A stretch of 64,000 nucleotides of DNA from Aotearoamyces nothofagi (lineage: Eukaryota; Ascomycota; Leotiomycetes; Leotiales; Tympanidaceae): contig JADDTR010000001.1 in the NCBI GenBank assembly GCA_015345905.1, positions 372,001-436,000 of the forward strand, in the 5' to 3' direction. Below are positions 10,786 through 23,090 of the stretch, piece by piece. The translations under genes were made by a program, and so were the position numbers. The notes under the pieces are model-generated. The model was not told the origin of the DNA, made no database searches, and saw only the letters and a program-made list of their open reading frames with translations. Within the stretch, counting starts at the first letter, position 1. The number at the start of each line of letters is the position of its first letter.

Positions 10786-13382
10786 TCAACCTAGAGTCCT
10801 TCCACTATGAATGGTCTGCTGGCTATTTGCTCGTGGTGTTGTAGGACTCGGTCTGATTGTACTTGCAGGACTAAAATCGGCCGATTGCTGTAGCTGGGAG
10901 GCCTTTTGTACATCCCAGCCTTCTTCGCTCAGAACGCTGAGCCAACCATTGCCAACCTCGTTACGCAATGCTTCAATCTTTTTCCTATAGATCTCACCGC
11001 TAATATTCCAGTCATGTTGCTGATTATTGACAGAAGGTATCTGCAGAATTGGGGGTTCATAAACTGTTTCTATAGGCGGTGGCTTTGGTGATGTTGATGT
11101 GTCAATGCGGGGTACGTCCGGCTGACTTGCTGTCCGGCGTGGCTCGGATGGCTTGTAGGAAGACGAAGTCTGTACTAACAAACCAGGGCTTACACCATAG
11201 CTACTATCTGATCCTGCTGCCGCAGCTGTAGCCTGCTCGGCTGAAAAGCCGACCACAGGCTTCTGTTTAACAGGCGACGAATCTGCAGTTGATAAATCAA
11301 CAATTCTTCGCTTGGGTGTCCTCCGCTTTCTGGTTGAGCTTGTATAAACTTCACTGGTAGCAGACACTGCAACCGGCCTTTCCTTTCGCAGCACTGCTGG
11401 CTCCTGAGATTGATTAGGATAGATGATTGCCGGCTTGTTCACATTGATAGCGGATAAATCGTAGTCCGGTGGGGGAGGTTTAACGACCGGTACATTCGGT
11501 CGTTCGGCAACTCGATCAACAAGTTGTCTCCTCTCATTGTAACCGGGCCCAGATGCGTCAATGAGGATGTCCTCAGTATAACCAGGCGTTTTCCTAAACA
11601 GATTGAAGATTGTGACTCTATAATTGCTGTGCGTTTTTGTGAATGGGTTACCAGCAACCCATATCTCTCGCAAGTCAGGGATGCCAGTCAGTCTGGCCAG
11701 CTCAGTAGGATCCGTGAGTTTATTATCTCTGAGATCTAGGCGTTCCAAGGGATAGAGCCTCTCAATTCCAGCAATTGACACGAGCCGGTTGGACCTTAGA
11801 TTCAAAGCAGTGATAGCAGGTAGTGGATTGCGGGTCAATGAATGGAGAGCATCTATCATGCAATTTGACAGGTTCAGTGCCCTGAGGGCAGTGAGCGATG
11901 CGAGGCTGTCTGGGATTTGTGCAAACAGGTTCGATGATAAGTCCAGAGAATGTAGAGTGTTGGCAAGTGGAACTAGGCTCGAGGCAGATATTGATGTAAG
12001 TGAGTTGTCTGCCAAACTCAGGTGCTTGAGGAAGCGCCATTTCGACGAAGGCAACGAGCCCATGGCCAACAAGTTAGGGTTGCTACTACGTGGATTATAC
12101 CAACCTTCGGAACTACTTGAGTGGGAACTAGTTGACCCAGAGCGTTTGATCTTGTGTGATCCCCTGATGTGGCCATGTGCTGAACCTGTCCTTGAGCTTG
12201 TCGGTCTAACTGGAGAATTACTCCTCTGCCGGCTCTTATGATACGAGGGCACATCCGCGGAACCTGCTCGCGTCATTTCAGGCGCTCTGCTATCAGCTTG
12301 GTCATCAGTGCTATCCTTAGACGAGTTAGGTGAACCTGGTGCTGAGTTAGGTTTGACCAGCTCCGCGTGTGGGATGGTAGGACTGCGTTTGGGACTCGAC
12401 AATGGAGCCCAGCTTGTGATCGGAGACATCTGTGCTTTCGAAGAACGCCGCCGTCTTTTGTCCATATCATCCAGAACTATATTAATGAGGAGGTCGGTGG
12501 GGTCCTCCACACAAGCTCGTTTCACGGTCAAGGTACGGAGCTGCTCGGCGAGTCGGTCCCATCCAAAGAACTGCCTTATATCGATATCGCTAATTTCAAG
12601 GGCGCTAATATTCTTAAAGGCAAGTAAAGGTACTGCGGTGTCGAACGGAAACTCTTCATATCCCTGAATCAGCCGTGCTCGCCTATCCGGTGTCAATCTA
12701 AGACATGGGATCTTGGTAAACGCGGAGTATAGATATTTGAGATCTGCTTGAGTGACTGCGATCTGTTTTTCAATCTTTGCAGCTGAGCCTGTGGAGCTCA
12801 GTCCGAAATTCGACCACAGTGAAGACATGCCAGACATGACGCTTCGTATGCTAGATACCGAGTGAATGGAGCTATTGTCCGAGTCGCGGCCCTTGGGTCG
12901 CTGTGACTGCCCAAGAAAGGAGACATAGTTCGCCGAGGTATCAGCGTGTAGATTTTCCAGTCGTACATTCATGGGACCAACAGGTATGCCTAGCTCTTCG
13001 AATCGAGAAAGGAGGTAGAACAGATGATGCGGGGTCAAGGCAAGCTTCGCTGGCTTGATGTTATGGGATGCAAAATTAAGGTACGGTAGGGATAATGCAG
13101 CGGCAAGTGTACTAGATGTCGATGCAGATGAGGCAGAGGAGGTATGGTTCGTGATTGTCGGTGACCCGGGCGTATTGGATCCTCCAACGGCGCTTGATGT
13201 GCTGGACGATGGCCCATGCTTAGGGGCCTGCTGCCGCCGCAGTTGCAGAGCATTGGCAAGTGCTTTTTCGTGTGTCCGGACAAAGTGGGCGAGGTTCTAG
13301 CAGGTAATCGTCAGCATCTATCGCATAGAGGTGTACCAAGGAGCGTTACCTTTACGAACAGCTGCCCATCCTCGTTATCCAT
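10786..13382 (-). CDS. Leucine-rich-repeat protein, fungal (847 aa)
   Basis: Two exons: a short first exon 13382-13350 (MDNEDGQLFVK) and a long one 13296-10786, with a 53-nt intron (13297-13349). The frame stays open from the acceptor through a Ser-rich linker to LTPHHLFYLLSRFEELGIP. The N-terminal region ends in a conserved globular part (LKYLYSAFTKIPCLRLTPDRRARLI...FFGWDRLAEQLRTLTVKR). It is followed by a Ser/Arg-rich low-complexity linker, then 5-6 LRRs starting KWRFLKHLSLADNSLTSISA and running through LDLSSNLFAQIPDSLASL, LNLRSNRLVSIAGIERL and LDLRDNKLTDPTELARL. An LRR-cap-like segment (EIWVAGNPFTKTHSNYR) follows. The C-terminal ~280 residues are Pro/Ser-rich and probably disordered. LRR arrays of this SDS22-like type usually mediate protein binding; partner and pathway are unknown. 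Confidence 0.88.
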
Positions 13383-16300
13383 CTCGCCGATGGGAAGGCG
13401 TATGCTTCAGACAGTCGTGAACTCAGACATTAAGAGTGTATACGGGTTTCCGGCCTGCGTGGTTCTATACTGTCACACTCGCTGCGGGGACGGTCCGTAT
13501 TCTTTACAGAAGAGCGCGTATGGATTCGATCTATTCCTGGTGACACGACATGGTTAGCTGCAGCTACAACGTCTGTCGCAACACACGAAGTATCCCCGCG
13601 GCTCAAGTAGAAGAAGGACAGATTTTCTCGATCCGCACATCAGCATGAAATGCCGCAGTACCAAATGCCGTATAGCCTAGCTGCCCAGACAGATGGTGCC
13701 CGCGCAGGCAGCGCTTATCGGAGGCTTTGAGGTAATCTGGAGCACTTGCTTCAATCGACAGAGGATAACTATGGCCACTGGAGGAGCCTTGGACAAAGAC
13801 ATGGCATGGCGATAGGAAGGACTTGGCGGGGACGTACCTCTACAACCCTCGCACGATTTTCTTGCACCACGAGCAATCCGGCTCCAAGGCGCAGGCAGGC
13901 AGGCACGATAAAAGAAGAGATCGGAGAGGGACAAAAGAGGGTATCTTCTACGTCGTGATGTCTGCGACGAAGGTTCTTCCGCCGCTCAAGTATCCACCGA
14001 TGGGGCCAATGGTTGGTGCAGACTGCGAAGGTCGGTGTATGCAGGTGCAGGTGAAAAGCGAAGCCGGGCGGGCGGTGGTAGTTGGCTGGAACTTGGTGTC
14101 GTTGGATGGCACTTCCAGAAGGCTCATGCAGCTAGTCGGGCCGGGTCGTCCGTGAGAAGAGAGTATCTATGTCGAGTCTGAGCCAGCAATGCAAGAGCAC
14201 ATCGGATATCGCAGGTGAGTAAGAGGTTGTTACTGAAGGAGTGCTCGAAAGGGCCTATCGAATATCGAGCACCACGACTTGTTGATAGCGGGCAGGCTCC
14301 TAGTGAGGGCTGTCGCCGGTAGTTCAGTGCAGCAATGTAGTAATTCGTGTCTCGGCGCTCATTTAGATTTCGCCAAAGATTGGCGTCCTCCGTAGCGGCA
14401 GACCCTCTGGCGTTTGCACAGGCCCGTCAACGTCGCCTAGATCCGGTAGCTGGCAGAGCGGTCTCTCGCTGCGCAGATGTCGGCAGGACAGAGGGGTCTC
14501 CTCTGGCGGCCGGTGTCACTGTCGTCGTCGCGGTCGCGGTCGCGGTCGCGGTCGCAGTTGCAGAAGCAGGCAGGCAGGGTCTCAGCATCAACACGAGCGT
14601 CGCAGCAGTTCCGGGAGACACGAAATTGCGAGGAAGCTGCTGCATTTACGACCCCTGTCACTCGTCGCTGCTGCTGCAGACACCCCACCAACCAAGCGCG
14701 CTAGGCGGCGCAGTGCTGGAGGGCCAGCAGCGACCGCCTAAGAATGAGCGCCAGCCGCATATGCATCACGACTCTTCAAATCTCCTGCTGCGGGCCAATC
14801 ACCGGCCGCCGCCGCCCTGCCCGGCCGCCAGAGACACCTCGTCGTCGCGATTGCGATACCCCAGCATTCCAGTCAGATACACACACCAAAATACAGCATA
14901 CACAGCCTACACAGCACGATCTCACCGCTCAGCTCCAGGCGCCGGCGCAGGCGGTCGCTGGAGCCGGTCGCCTGTCGCCGGTGGCCTGTGCTGGGCGAGG
15001 GCAGGCTGCCCAGCGTTGCCAGTGTTGCCACCGGTTCGTAAACAGAGGGCAGGCACACACATTCGTGCCGGCCACACACATTCCAGAATGCCACGGCCCT
15101 GTGGGCTGACATAGAGCCCTCGCTGCGGCATTCTTCAGCGGGCGTGGCCCCAGCATGGGCAGTGCTGAGGGCAATACGAGCAAGTGTCAGCCTCAGTCCC
15201 CCGTGCGACGGTCAGGTGCGCGAGGGTTATCCGACTCCGGCTGGCGGTTTCAGGTACAGAGGAGGCAGCGACGGTGCGACGGTGCGACGGTGCGACCTGC
15301 CTCGTGGCTGCCACTGGGCGCAACCACCGTAGGGGCCGGCCATGCCTGAATTATCGACACATCGCTCTGCTCTCCGATGCCCTGTGGCATGTACCAAGGA
15401 GGCAAGGCATGGCGAGAATCCGTCAGCCGTGCACTCCGTACAGAGCAGCAGAAAGGCAAATGACGGCAAGCTGCATGCCTCGTCTCTGTTCTCGGCACAC
15501 CATTTGATGGCGGCAGATGTTTCGTCTCAAGTTTATCGCCGAGCTTGTACAGTCTGAGAGTATGAGAGTATGCAGGTCGTGGTCGCAGCTGCACCATCGA
15601 CGGTTCTGGATATTCCTGCATATCACTCACAGTGATCACAGTGATCACAGCGACAGCCAGCTTGTGCAAATATCTGGGGTCAGGTCTGCAGACGCATCGT
15701 TCGCCAGCGCTGCCCTCCTGTTGGCCAGGCTTGCGATCATCTATCGCGCCCACCCCGACAAAGGGCGCGATGACCGAGGAAGACCCTCAGCGGCCAGTCT
15801 CTGTTCGGGATCGACAACACCACGCCCGCAGGTTCATGGCTCTCGATGGCGGTGAGGTCTTGGCTGGCTGTGGAAACCCTTGCATGGAAGCTTGATCCTT
15901 TGGATCTGATAAGTTAGGCTATTTTGGCAGTGCCCCTCGATGCACATCGCTCATCATCCTCGCTAGGGCCCGACGGCGGCACCAGCGCTTGGGGGGAAAT
16001 GCTCGGTTGACGGCGGAACGTGACGGATGGTATCACGAACCTCGTGAGCTTACTGCTTGTATATATGACCTGTTTCGTGGGTTGGCCTACCAGGTGCCAG
16101 GCCGATCATTTTCGCCGTAGTGGCGGTCAAACGTCATCAAAAGCGCCCGCTCGAATATCATCCAACTCAGGCTGCTCAATGCGGCAACTACGATTTCCTC
16201 TTACGGAAATCTATTTCTGCCGAGGAAGATATATCAGAAATCAGAAAGATTTAGTGAGGGGCACCCCATCACATGCCAATCCTCAAGAACAAGCTGACTA

Positions 16301-16718
16301 GGTCGTTGGGATGCTCTGGTGCTTACCCGGAGCCTATGTTTTTTATCTTTCTATCCTTCAGAATCATGTGGTTTTATTTCCTTTCGGGTAGTATTTATAT
16401 TCAAAGCATACGTATAATAAATTATCATGCTGTACAGCATTATGCCACTATCATGACGGGAAATTTATTGAGGCGACCAAACGACCCAACATTGTATAAT
16501 ACAATACGTAAGTTGCATAGCAAATTAACAACGAGGTAATAAGACTTAGGCCTACCCAAATATATGATTATAATCATTAAACCATATCTCCAGTGCTCAG
16601 AGCCCTAAAGTCTACCATCGGCATCACTACCAACGTTGCATTTTTTAATTCTCAAATTGTAGTTTAGAATCTAGTCGCTGATACGCCCATCCTAATGGCT
16701 ATAGCTAGTTAGACTACC
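13383..16718. other. 3.3-kb GC-rich stretch without a supportable gene
   Basis: The region lies between the start of the LRR gene and the stop of the Rdx gene. Many overlapping open frames occur in all six frames, but they look like GC-driven chance: none carries a domain, and their peptides are rich in Arg, Ala, Cys and simple repeats. CTGC/CAGC-type words and short tandem runs are common in 14.4-15.9 kb. The last 500 bases turn AT-rich. It probably serves as the upstream region of the LRR gene; a non-coding transcript cannot be judged from sequence. Confidence 0.55.
14521..14556. repeat. GTCGCG hexanucleotide microsatellite
   Basis: About five head-to-tail copies of a GTCGCG-type unit preceded by GTCGTC. 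Alternate reading gives Val-Ala or Arg-Asp runs in spurious frames on both strands. Confidence 0.85.
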
Positions 16719-17801
16719 TCAATTACAGTCTTCACAGACAGTTCCATCCGGATTCCGCTTGACGCCACCATCTCCCTCCCCTCGCTCATCCTCCATTTCC
16801 GCGCCATCAACATCCATGGGCGTGAACTTTCTCTCAGAAGTTTCCTTCTCTTGATCTTGGAGAATGGCGATAGCATGAGGTCGGTGTTTGACTTGCAGGG
16901 CAGTCTTCTCTGGGCGCTCATCCCTCTCACCGACTTCAGTTGCGGTACCCTCATCTTCCGGTGGCTGATGTGCAGCAGCGTCAACGCTCTTCCTTTTCCC
17001 ATCCACATGGCCCAAATCTCTGCCGGGCTCAATGATGTCTCTGACACGTCTCTTCAACTCCTTTGTCTCTATTTGTGAACAACCATCAGCACCTGTCAAC
17101 GAGACAGTCGGGCCTGTGGAGATGCCTTTAAGACAACATACCGGGAAAGCCTCCGTCGGCTTTTCGATCCCATAGGACATGGCGCTGAATTTGAATATCA
17201 TCGTTCTCAGAGCCGGAGGGGGGAGATGCACAGAAGAGCTCAACAATGAAAGTACCACCTGTAGAAGGCTGCAGTGCGACTTCTCCCAATGCTGTGCCGA
17301 ATGTAGAGAGCAGTTCCTGGGCGAACTATTGCAGGTCAGAACGAGAAGCAGAAGAACAAGAAGCATAGGCATCCGCCTGAACTAATCGAACGGATAGCTT
17401 ATGGGGAAGGAGGGGTCATGTGTGACGTAGGTCAAGCGAGGCTGCGGTCAAAATTGAACGCACGCCTGCAAGTAGCACTAGGAAATGAGGGTATGACTTT
17501 CTGAAAACCTGTTACAGGAGATTCAGAAGAAGCAGCTCTACATATAGAAGCCCATTTTGGAAAACCCAACCAGAGCTGTAGCCGTGATATAACAGCCGCA
17601 ACACCGCGCCAAGGTGTGCGGGCAATGCTGAGGCAGCCGCGGAGGTCTCACACACTTTGGATGGCTGCAGCTATATCGCATATTGATGGCCGTGCATGCA
17701 TCAGAAGGACTTACATATGCAGCGCGCAGCATCCATTTGCACTGCGTACAGAACTGTATGGCCACCCTGGGAAGGGCTGCTGACACAGACGCCATTTCCA
17801 T
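16719..17801 (-). CDS. Rdx family selenoprotein-W-like protein (Cys form)
   Basis: Three exons: 17801-17715, 17325-17142 and 17068-16719, with introns of 389 nt (17326-17714) and 73 nt (17069-17141). The joined protein is 206 aa. It reads MEMASVSAALPRVAIQFCTQ, then CKWMLRAAY|FAQELLSTFGTALG, then GGFP|ETKELKRRVRDIIEP. This is the thioredoxin-like Rdx fold, with the redox motif as CTQC (residues 18-21) where animal SelW has CxxU; no selenocysteine is implied. A segment VLWDRKADGGFP...KRRVRDIIEPGRDLGHVD completes the conserved domain. The last ~90 residues are charged and low complexity and end CEDCN. The family is thought to act in thiol redox control; substrates in fungi are unknown. Intron 1 is unusually long for this window. 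A second in-frame ATG lies two codons after the first. Confidence 0.9.
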
Positions 17802-18364
17802 GGTACTGGGCAACCTTGGTGAGAGGCTCAGAGTCCGGAGGCTGAGGCGGGCCGGGGACGTGACCGCCGTCTTCAGAGCTGTGATTGGACGCGTTTCTTC
17901 CGGAGAATTATGGTTGTACAATGGGTTCTGAATGCAGCATCTATGTATGTCTGATATCATCAGCGTGCCTGTAGTGGATCGGCCAAGATGATCCCTCTTC
18001 GGGTCGACGTTCGCTTCAATGTCGCGCTAGTCCTCAGGTACCGGTACAAAACTGGCCATGCACTTCAAGAGGCATCCCCCTCCTCTGCTCACCGCTGATA
18101 GGGACATGGAGGCGAGGTGGTTATCAATCACGAATGGCAGTCTGCAGTGAAGTAGATGCGTGCCAATATTTTCTCAACTGTAATGCCCTAGAGTAACAAA
18201 GAAAACAAAAACAAATAACGCTACAGTAAAACAGAAGTCCTGCCTCCACTCACGAGGCGGCCTGACACAGCCGCCAACGTGCGTCCGAAACGTTTTCGAG
18301 GTATTATTCCAGATATCCTAACGCCAGGGAATGCCATCCACAAAAGCTTCAGCTCAGGAGAGCT
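17802..18364. other. Intergenic, Rdx upstream and G-gamma 3' flank
   Basis: 563 bp between two minus-strand genes. No gene, repeat or RNA was recognised. Confidence 0.6.
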
Positions 18365-18710
18365 TCACATCACGACGCAACAACCCCCACTTTGCTGAGG
18401 AGCGTATGGGTCATCCTTCTTGTCGACCTGCCCCCATACCGATGGTACCATGAAATCCTTTGTGCTGCTCGTATATGCGATAATACTGGATGAGTGAGTT
18501 AGAACAATCCTCTTCGAGTTGTAGAAGGTGTAATGAGGGGCCTGACCTTTTCGCAGCTTGGGACACTGGAATGCGTTCGCGCTCAAGATCCTCCCTCAGC
18601 CGATTGTTTAGCTCTGTAAGACGTCGTAGCTTGAGGTCCGCCATTGACTGCTTATTCTTCTTCATCTGAGTTGGATCGGCGACATCGCGAGAGGCATAAC
18701 CGGAAGGCAT
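18365..18710 (-). CDS. gpgA/gng-1: Heterotrimeric G-protein gamma subunit
   Basis: Two exons: 18710-18547 and 18485-18365, with a 61-nt GT-AG intron (18486-18546). Splicing gives ...ERIPVSQAAKSIIAYTSSTKDFMVPSVWGQ...; without it the frame would skip the conserved KDFMVPSVWGQ block. The product is 94 aa, typical of fungal G-gamma. The helical N-terminus (MKKNKQSMADLKLRRLTELNNRLREDLE) forms the coiled coil with G-beta. The C-terminus CCVVM contains a CAAX box (CVVM) for prenylation, with an adjacent Cys that may be palmitoylated, placing the dimer on the inner plasma membrane. The G-beta-gamma dimer acts in mating, conidiation and nutrient sensing. The MPSGYASRD start fits the family; the frame continues upstream past a possible splice acceptor, so a longer N-terminus is possible. 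Confidence 0.95.
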
Positions 18711-19194
18711 CGTGGAAGTTAAATTAGCAAACGGGGGAGACTCCGAGCTCACTGCTGCGGTCACCTGTTAATTATCAAGAAAATTGGAGGGAAATGGTCG
18801 GCGTACAATGCAGATAATACAATGAGGATTGATTGAGGTGTAGACGGAGCTTCTGTGATGTTAAAGACTGAACTGTTATTCAGTGCTCCTTTGAAATTGG
18901 TTTGGGGCCCATCTCCGGAACGATCAAAGCTAAAGGGGACACCCGCTAACCCTAGTACAAACTAGTGCCAGGCCAAAGCCTAAACGAGGCAAGGCAACAC
19001 ACACAAATAAACGAAGGAAGTCTTGACGAACTTGAAATCATCACAATTTTTGACCACGACGATCGCGCCTCTACCATCGCGCCTCGATCAGTGTCAATTC
19101 AATACCATCCCTAGGACGGTAACAAGGTCGCTTATACCCCGAAAAACCTACCACCGAAAGACTAGTCGAACCCCCGAGGGGCTTGCCCTGCAAG
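18711..19194. promoter_or_regulatory. Shared divergent promoter (G-gamma / eIF3a)
   Basis: 484 bp separate the start codons. Pyrimidine-rich stretches precede the eIF3a start, common for translation-factor genes in fungi. No specific site is claimed. Confidence 0.4.
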
Positions 19195-22100
19195 ATGCCT
19201 CCTCCTCCCCACCAGAAGCCGGAGAACGTCCTGAAGCGCGCCCATGAGTTGATGGGAGTAGGACAGTCACAGGCTGCTTTAGTTCTTCTTCACGAGCATA
19301 TTACTTCGAAGAGATCTCGAAATGTGCCTATTACGTCGCTGGAGCCGGTGATGCTCCTGCTGGTTGAGCAGTCAGTGGAACAAAAGAAGGGGAAACTGGC
19401 CAAGGATGCCTTGTACCAGTACAAAAACATCAGCCAAAATACCAACGTAGCTACGATTGAGGTGAGTTGCGAAGCTGTTCCTGGAATTTACTTTTGAAGC
19501 CTTTTGCTGATGTCATAATCTGTAGCTTGTTCTCAAGAAATTCATCGAGTTAGCGGAAGAGAAGGTCAAGACTGCGCAGGCAAAGGCAGATGAGGTCCAG
19601 TCTACTCTTGAGACCACTGCAGCAACTGCTAGTGTCGATGATCTCGAAGCTAGCGAGACACCAGAATCTATCCTCCTTTCCACCGTATCTGGTGAGCAGT
19701 CCAGAGACCGCACGGATCGTGCCATCGTCACACCATGGTTGAAGTTCCTTTGGGAGACGTATCGCACAGTACTCGATATCCTCAGAAACAATGCACGCCT
19801 GGAGATCATGTACCAGAGCACTGCCATGCAGGCATTCGACTTCTGTCAGAAATATGCACGTAAGACGGAGTTCCGCAGACTTTGCGAGCTGCTTCGGAAT
19901 CATGTGCAGACTGCTGCCAAGTATTCGGCCCAGATGCACGCAATCAACCTTAATGACCCTGACACCCTTCAACGCCATCTTGAGACAAGATTCCAACAAC
20001 TGAACGTGGCCGTTGAGTTGGAGCTGTGGCAAGAGGCTTTCCGAAGTGTTGAAGATATTCACACTCTTCTCAATCTTAGCAAGCGCCCCCCGAAGAATAT
20101 CATGATGGCCAACTACTACGAGAAGCTTACCCGTATCTTCCTTGTTGGCGAGAACTATCTTTTCCACGCTGCTGCTTGGTCTAGATATTACAATTTACTT
20201 CGTCAATCCGCTGCAATCGTTGCCTCAGGCCAAAGCAAGAAGTCAGACAACCCAGCTGCTTCCGAAGCCGACCTTACCAAGGCAGCCTCATTTGTTCTTC
20301 TTTCAGCCCTCGCCATCCCTGTCATTAGCACTTCAAGATCCCGAGGCGCTCTTGTTGATATCGACGAGGCAAAGAAGAACAAGAATTCCCGTCTTACACA
20401 TCTTTTGGGCATGTCCGCTGCCCCTACTCGTGCTGTTCTTTTCAAGGATGCCATGAGCAAGGGTCTTCTGAAGCGTGCACGTCCCGAGATCCGTGAGCTA
20501 TACAACATCCTTGAGGTTGACTTCCATCCTTTATCTATCTGCCAAAAGATCTCTCCTATTCTTTCCAAAATTGGTGCCGATGCTGAAATGGAGAAATATA
20601 TTGTCCCCCTTCAACAGGTCATTTTGACGAGACTCTTCCAGCAGCTTTCACAGGTCTACGAGACTGTGGACTTATCATTTGTTGAGAACCTCGCAAAGTT
20701 CCCTGAAGCCTTCGAAGTTTCAAGAGACACCATCGAGAAGTTCATTATGAACGGCAATAAGAAGGGTGATCTTGCGATTCGAATGGACCATGCCACTGGG
20801 GTTCTAAGCTTCGATACAGACGTTTTCTCTTCGGCAAAGGCAGTTCACGCAGGCTCATCGACCGGCTCAGCAGAAAGCGAGACGGCTTCAGTCCAGAGAC
20901 TGCAGAACACTCCTTCGGAGATTGTGCGAACGCAATTAACCCGCTTGGCAAAATCTCTGTACATTACCTGCCAATATGTCGATCCGTCTTTCAACGAAGC
21001 ACGTATCAAGGCGCGGGAAGTTGCATATGCGAAGGCTAGAGCCGGTGCTGAACAAGAGCATCTCGAGACATTAGCTCGCAAGGAGATCATTCATAAGAGA
21101 AAGGAGGAAGCATCAGAAATTCTGGCTCGGAAAGAAAAGGAAGATGCGACCAGAAAGAGGATTCGCGCCGCACAACTGCAAGAAGCAGAAGACAAGCGCC
21201 TCGCTCAAGAGCAGAAGGATCGTGAGGAGAAGCGAATTAAGGCCGAGCTCGACAGAGTTCGCAAGGATGAGCTTAAGAAACAAATCGCTGACCTTAAAAT
21301 TGGTCCAAAGGCTCTTGATATTGATGTTGAGGACCTCGACAACCTCGATGCCAATCGTCTTCGCGCTATGAAGCTTGCCCAATTAGAGCGTGAGAAGAAT
21401 GACATTAACGAGAAACTGAGAATTACCGGAAAGCGTATCGACCATCTGGAGAGAGCTTTCAGGAAGGAAGAAGCCAAGAAATTACCCGAGGATTATGCTC
21501 AACAGCGCGAGCGCGACTTGGCAGCTTACAAAAAGACAACTGCTCAGGTTCTCAAGGATGCCCAGGCTAAACATGCCGAAGATCTCGAACTTTCGCATAG
21601 ATTGTCAAGACTGTCTCCATTGTACGAGTCTTTCAAGCAAGATGTTGTTGCTCGGAGACACGATGAGTTCGAGAAACGTCGCCGCGATGCTGAGAAGGAA
21701 CTGGAAAAGCAAATGAACCTTCGCCGAAAGGAGAACAGAGACCGCAAGGTCCGCGAGAAGCGTGAACGCGAGGAGCAAGAGAGGATCTTGAGAGAAGAGG
21801 AAGAACGTGCTGCTAAGGAAGCAGAGGAGAAGGCTGCACGTGATGAGAAGAAGAGAGCCGAGTTCCAAGAGCTCAAGGCCATCAGGGAGAAGGAGCGACA
21901 AGAGGCATTGGAGGCTGCTGCCCTCCAGGAGCGTAGAACGGAAGAGGCACTTGCTAGGAGGAAGGCCGAGAAGGCTTCAAGCGTACCAATCCGAGGTCCA
22001 GCTCCTGATCGCAGTGACTCTAGTGACCGAAGACCACCTCTGCCTCTCGCTGGCGCCAAGCTTGGATGGCGGGAGAAAGAAGCCTTGAGGACCACTAGTG

Positions 22101-22447
22101 GGGAGGTTCCTAGTGCACGCACAGAATCACCACAACCACGCGCACCAGTGATTGAGCGCACTGATTCTAACGAGCGGACTTCAGGCCCCCCACGTCTGGC
22201 CCTGGCTGGTAGCAAGCCGAGCTGGCGAGATCGAGAGGCAGCAAAGGCAGCTAGTGGTGGTGAGCCTCGCGATGCTCCTCGCGATTCCCCAGCGCCACGT
22301 CCCTCTGCTGTTAGTGCGTCTGTCCCTCGTGGTCGGTCAGAACAACCAGAAACTGAGCGCGATGGGTCGCCAGCTCCCGGCGACGTCCTGAAGCCATCCG
22401 GAGCACCGGGCAAGTGGGTTCCTCGTCACCTTCGTGAGAAGGCCTAG
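19195..22447 (+). CDS. tif32: Eukaryotic translation initiation factor 3 subunit A
   Basis: Two exons: 19195-19461 and 19526-22447, with a 64-nt intron. The product is 1062 aa, close to other fungal eIF3a proteins. It opens [20 protein letters not shown] and continues with helical repeats; the junction reads [24 protein letters not shown] domain ends around residues 450-530 ([21 protein letters not shown]...[18 protein letters not shown]). A long, highly charged Glu/Lys/Arg helix (about residues 580-880) forms the spectrin-like region that contacts eIF3b/g/i. The Pro/Ser-rich tail with repeated [10 protein letters not shown] / [10 protein letters not shown] units ends [11 protein letters not shown], the conserved terminus. 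eIF3a scaffolds the eIF3 complex on the 40S subunit and helps recruit mRNA. Start: the ATG in CAAGATGCC, followed at once by the conserved N-terminus. Confidence 0.98.
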
Positions 22448-23090
22448 ATCGAACTTGGCTTTAGCTGGCGTTGTTTGGGAAGTTTGTATTTTAGTAGTTT
22501 TGCGTCTTGCGTCTTGCTGTGACTGCACAGCAGTTGTGAAAGCATAGCAGCAGCAATAGCATCAGCATAGCAATGAATGATCATCCTATGCCACTTCATC
22601 GTTTCTTTCAAGATTGTAGTTTTTTTTATAGCATACAGTAAACGAGTGCAAGGCGGTTTGCAAAATGTCATTAGCTCACCTGGGAAGCAAATCGACCGAT
22701 TCAAGAAAATCTACTACACATCGACTTTTGTGTAACGACAACAAATTTAATTGAACTGTCTACTAGCCGAAACCTGTCACTGTCTTTGTGTCTAGATGCA
22801 ATAGTGGAATCCCATTAATTTATCATCAGCTACCACATTTACTTTTCCAGCTCGTGATGCTATTATATTGGAGAGTTGACATTGTTTCCCATTCTTCGCT
22901 CGGCTATATGCAGTATGCACGATGCTCAATCTATTGAAGCAATGGCTATTTCCGTCCTGTTCATCTACCATCCCAAAACGCGATGATCACCTCGGCGTTG
23001 ATCAGACCAGCAAAACTCCCTGGCAAATGCAAACTCACATCGTAAAACGCCAGCGTCAGTGACAGTCAAACCACAAGATGCTTGATTCAT
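22448..23090. other. Convergent 3' intergenic region
   Basis: 643 bp between the stop codons of eIF3a and exportin-T. AT-rich with T-runs; it presumably contains both 3' UTRs. No gene seen. Confidence 0.6.

Noticed and set aside
14347-15753. Many 60-250-codon frames on both strands
   Set aside because: GC-driven; peptides lack domains and several are simple Val-Ala or Arg-Asp runs.
16719-17801. Selenocysteine-containing protein
   Set aside because: The redox motif is CTQC with TGC codons; no in-frame TGA is used.
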